From the NCBI RefSeq assembly GCF_004405105.1, contig NZ_SORW01000028.1:202331-266330 (forward strand): 64,000 bases of DNA. The letters are read 5' to 3'. Position numbers and translations under genes: made by a program. Positions 62,732 to 64,000 of the stretch are shown here, one piece after another (position 1 is the stretch's first letter; each line of letters begins with the position of its first letter). The notes beneath the pieces were generated by a model. The model had not been told where the DNA came from. It did not search any database and saw nothing but the letters and a program-made list of their open reading frames with translations. This DNA is from Jeotgalibacillus sp. R-1-5s-1. GTDB taxonomy: Bacteria > Bacillota > Bacilli > Bacillales > Jeotgalibacillaceae.

Positions 62732-63625
62732 ATGCCGCCCAAAGCAGGTCTTGCATCACTGGCAATCATCGTCGGTGTCATAACCGTTTCATTTTCAGCC
62801 ATTCTCGTAAAACTGTCTGCCGGTGAGCCGGGCGTTATTGCTTTTTACCGGATGTTTTTCAGCGCTTTAATTTTGATGCCATTCTTCCTTGTAAAAGAAG
62901 CAGCAAAACTTAAGGATCTCACTCGAAAAGACTGGGTGCTGACATGCATCGCCGGAATCTTTTTGGCTTTCCATTTTATTTTATGGTTCGAATCTCTTCA
63001 ATATACATCGGTTGCAAGCTCTACCGTCCTTGTTACGATGCAACCCCTGTTTGCCTTTGTGGGTGCTTACTTTTTCTTTGGAGAACGGTTCACACCCGGT
63101 GCTGTCGTGGCAGCTGTCATTGCGATCTCCGGCAGTGTGGTGATCGGGTTTGGTGATTTCAGAGTAAGTGGACTGGCGTTGTGGGGGGATGTATTAGCGC
63201 TTGTTTCCTGCGCGCTCGTTACTGCGTACTTACTCTTCGGGCAAAGTGTAAGAAAAAGATTGTCTCTGCTCACTTATACATTTATTCTCTACAGTATCAG
63301 TTCTATTGTCTTGTTGGTTTATGTTCTTTTAAAGGGTGAATCTCTCGGTCCTTTTCCGCAACAGGAATGGATATTGTTTATCTCTTTAGCGGTATTACCG
63401 ACACTTCTCGGTCATTCATTATTTAACTGGTCGATCAAGTGGGTAAGTACAACGGTGATTTCTATGGCCATACTGTTCGAACCTGTGGGAGCAACCATCT
63501 TTGCCTATCTGATATTAAACGAAGGAATTACTCTATCCCAGACGATTGGTGGTTCAATCATTTTAGCCGGTCTTGGTTCGTTTATTCTATCAATGAGGAA
63601 AACAAAAAAGCCGATTAAAAATTAG
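62732..63625 (+). CDS. EamA/DMT-family transporter
   Basis: 297 residues, ten helices in two EamA repeats (VSFSAILVKLSAGEPGVIAF; STTVISMAILFEPVGATIFA). Exporter of small metabolites by family; substrate unknown. GGAGAT precedes ATG 62732. No clear terminator is seen after it before the rRNA promoters. Confidence 0.88.
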   Translation: MPPKAGLASLAIIVGVITVSFSAILVKLSAGEPGVIAFYRMFFSALILMPFFLVKEAAKLKDLTRKDWVLTCIAGIFLAFHFILWFESLQYTSVASSTVLVTMQPLFAFVGAYFFFGERFTPGAVVAAVIAISGSVVIGFGDFRVSGLALWGDVLALVSCALVTAYLLFGQSVRKRLSLLTYTFILYSISSIVLLVYVLLKGESLGPFPQQEWILFISLAVLPTLLGHSLFNWSIKWVSTTVISMAILFEPVGATIFAYLILNEGITLSQTIGGSIILAGLGSFILSMRKTKKPIKN

Positions 63626-63744
63626 TATGGCGTTACCATCACGTCTGTTTTATAATTAGACTCTTCTAAAATAGCGCCCGGCAGTGGATTTTTTCAAAGT
63701 TTTGATCGGGATAAAAGTTTTTTTGAAAAAGTATATTAAAAGTG

Positions 63745-63773
63745 TTGCACAACGAAAAAATGCGTGATATATT
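63745..63773 (+). promoter_or_regulatory. rRNA operon promoter P1
   Basis: TTGCAC (63745-63750), exactly 17 bases, TATATT (63768-63773). Confidence 0.75.
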
Positions 63774-63843
63774 ATTACCTGTCCTTAAGAAAGCCGGACA
63801 ACATCAACACAGAAAAAGACAACTTGAAAAGTTGAAAAAAGTG

Positions 63844-63872
63844 TTGACACGAAAGGCTTCAGGATGTAAGAT
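63844..63872 (+). promoter_or_regulatory. rRNA operon promoter P2
   Basis: TTGACA (63844-63849), exactly 17 bases, TAAGAT (63867-63872). It lies 99 bases after P1. Confidence 0.82.
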
Positions 63873-64000
63873 GATTAAGTCGCTTGATTGGAAAAACAAG
63901 CACTTTTGCAAGATTGAACCTTGAAAACTAAACAACCAAACGTCAACGTTTAAGATTTTAAGTCTTTTTCGAATAAAAAAGACAATGAGCTTTTCAAACA
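63873..64000 (+). other. Leader of an rRNA operon, 16S gene beyond window
   Basis: The leader contains ACCTTGAAAACTAAACAACC, a stretch typical upstream of 16S rRNA in Bacillales, after the tandem promoters. No 16S sequence is inside the window. Confidence 0.8.

Noticed and set aside
63742..63924. 60-codon frame before the window end
   Set aside because: It overlaps both rRNA promoters and the leader; composition is low in protein-like features.

Overview
The window comes from a low- to mid-GC, endospore-forming member of the Bacillales. Gene order follows the Bacillus subtilis yunB-lipA-yutDEF-yutI-yuzD-yutJ-yuzB-yutM-yumC-yumB-yuiABCDEF-yuxO-mrp-yufK-pbpD-yuxJ-kapD/kapB-patB-yugE-yugI-yuzA-yugJ-pgi-yugN-yugO-tRNA-Ala path, with insertions and losses. 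Spore-formation genes (yunB, kapB, kapD), a seven-gene Mrp Na+/H+ antiporter, two Na+-coupled SNF transporters and two NhaC-type carriers suggest a spore former with a strong sodium economy. The family within Bacillales (Bacillaceae or Caryophanaceae-like) is inference; no 16S sequence is present.

Layout. 1-5450: tail of an HD-GYP protein, yunB, a lysine-riboswitch-controlled NhaC-type carrier (LysW-like), and an SNF transporter with a 35-residue MetS-like subunit. 5658-19391: lipoate synthase, small yut genes, Fe-S assembly factors (YutI, YutM), and a redox group (YutJ, YumC, and YumB behind a Rex operator). 19851-27610: Nudix hydrolase, yuiABC, cytosolic BtuF-like protein, yuiD, pepA, yuiF, menI and a ChaB/DUF2188-like gene. 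27629-29098: an IS3-family (IS150-like) element inserted inside the terminator shared with mrp. 29119-34892: mrpABCDEFG, minus strand. 35249-44492: yufK, pbpD, MFS, kapD/kapB, secreted cyclophilin lipoprotein, ampS, patB, yugE. 44812-50580: SNF transporter and an unrecognised tandem pair of large membrane proteins with sigma-region-4-like N termini. 50657-56914: yugI and an arginine/ornithine/proline catabolic block (RocR-like regulator, rocA, rocD, glutamate dehydrogenase). 57180-63625: yuzA, bdhA, pgi, yugN, K+ channel, tRNA-Ala(GGC), MgtC-like, EamA. The last 260 bases hold a tandem rRNA-operon promoter pair and the start of its leader.

Spaces between genes carry much of the unexplained content. 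A structured repeat family (about 110-260 bp) occurs in at least six substantial copies plus fragments. In the best copies the terminal inverted repeats differ in sequence from copy to copy yet stay complementary. Three intergenic arrays of short degenerate motifs repeat with a strict 21-bp period; two share the core GTYGATAG and one uses CTCACRAA.

The strongest candidate for an undescribed system is the tandem pair at 46399-50580: two paralogous single-pass proteins with a cytoplasmic sigma-4-like segment, one membrane helix and a large extracytoplasmic part ending in a possible NTF2-like domain. A second regulatory oddity is the RocR-like protein, which lacks the GAFTGA loop and a normal Walker B and sits opposite rocA, where two matching TGCAA-N7-TTGCA palindromes lie over a sigma-A-like promoter.
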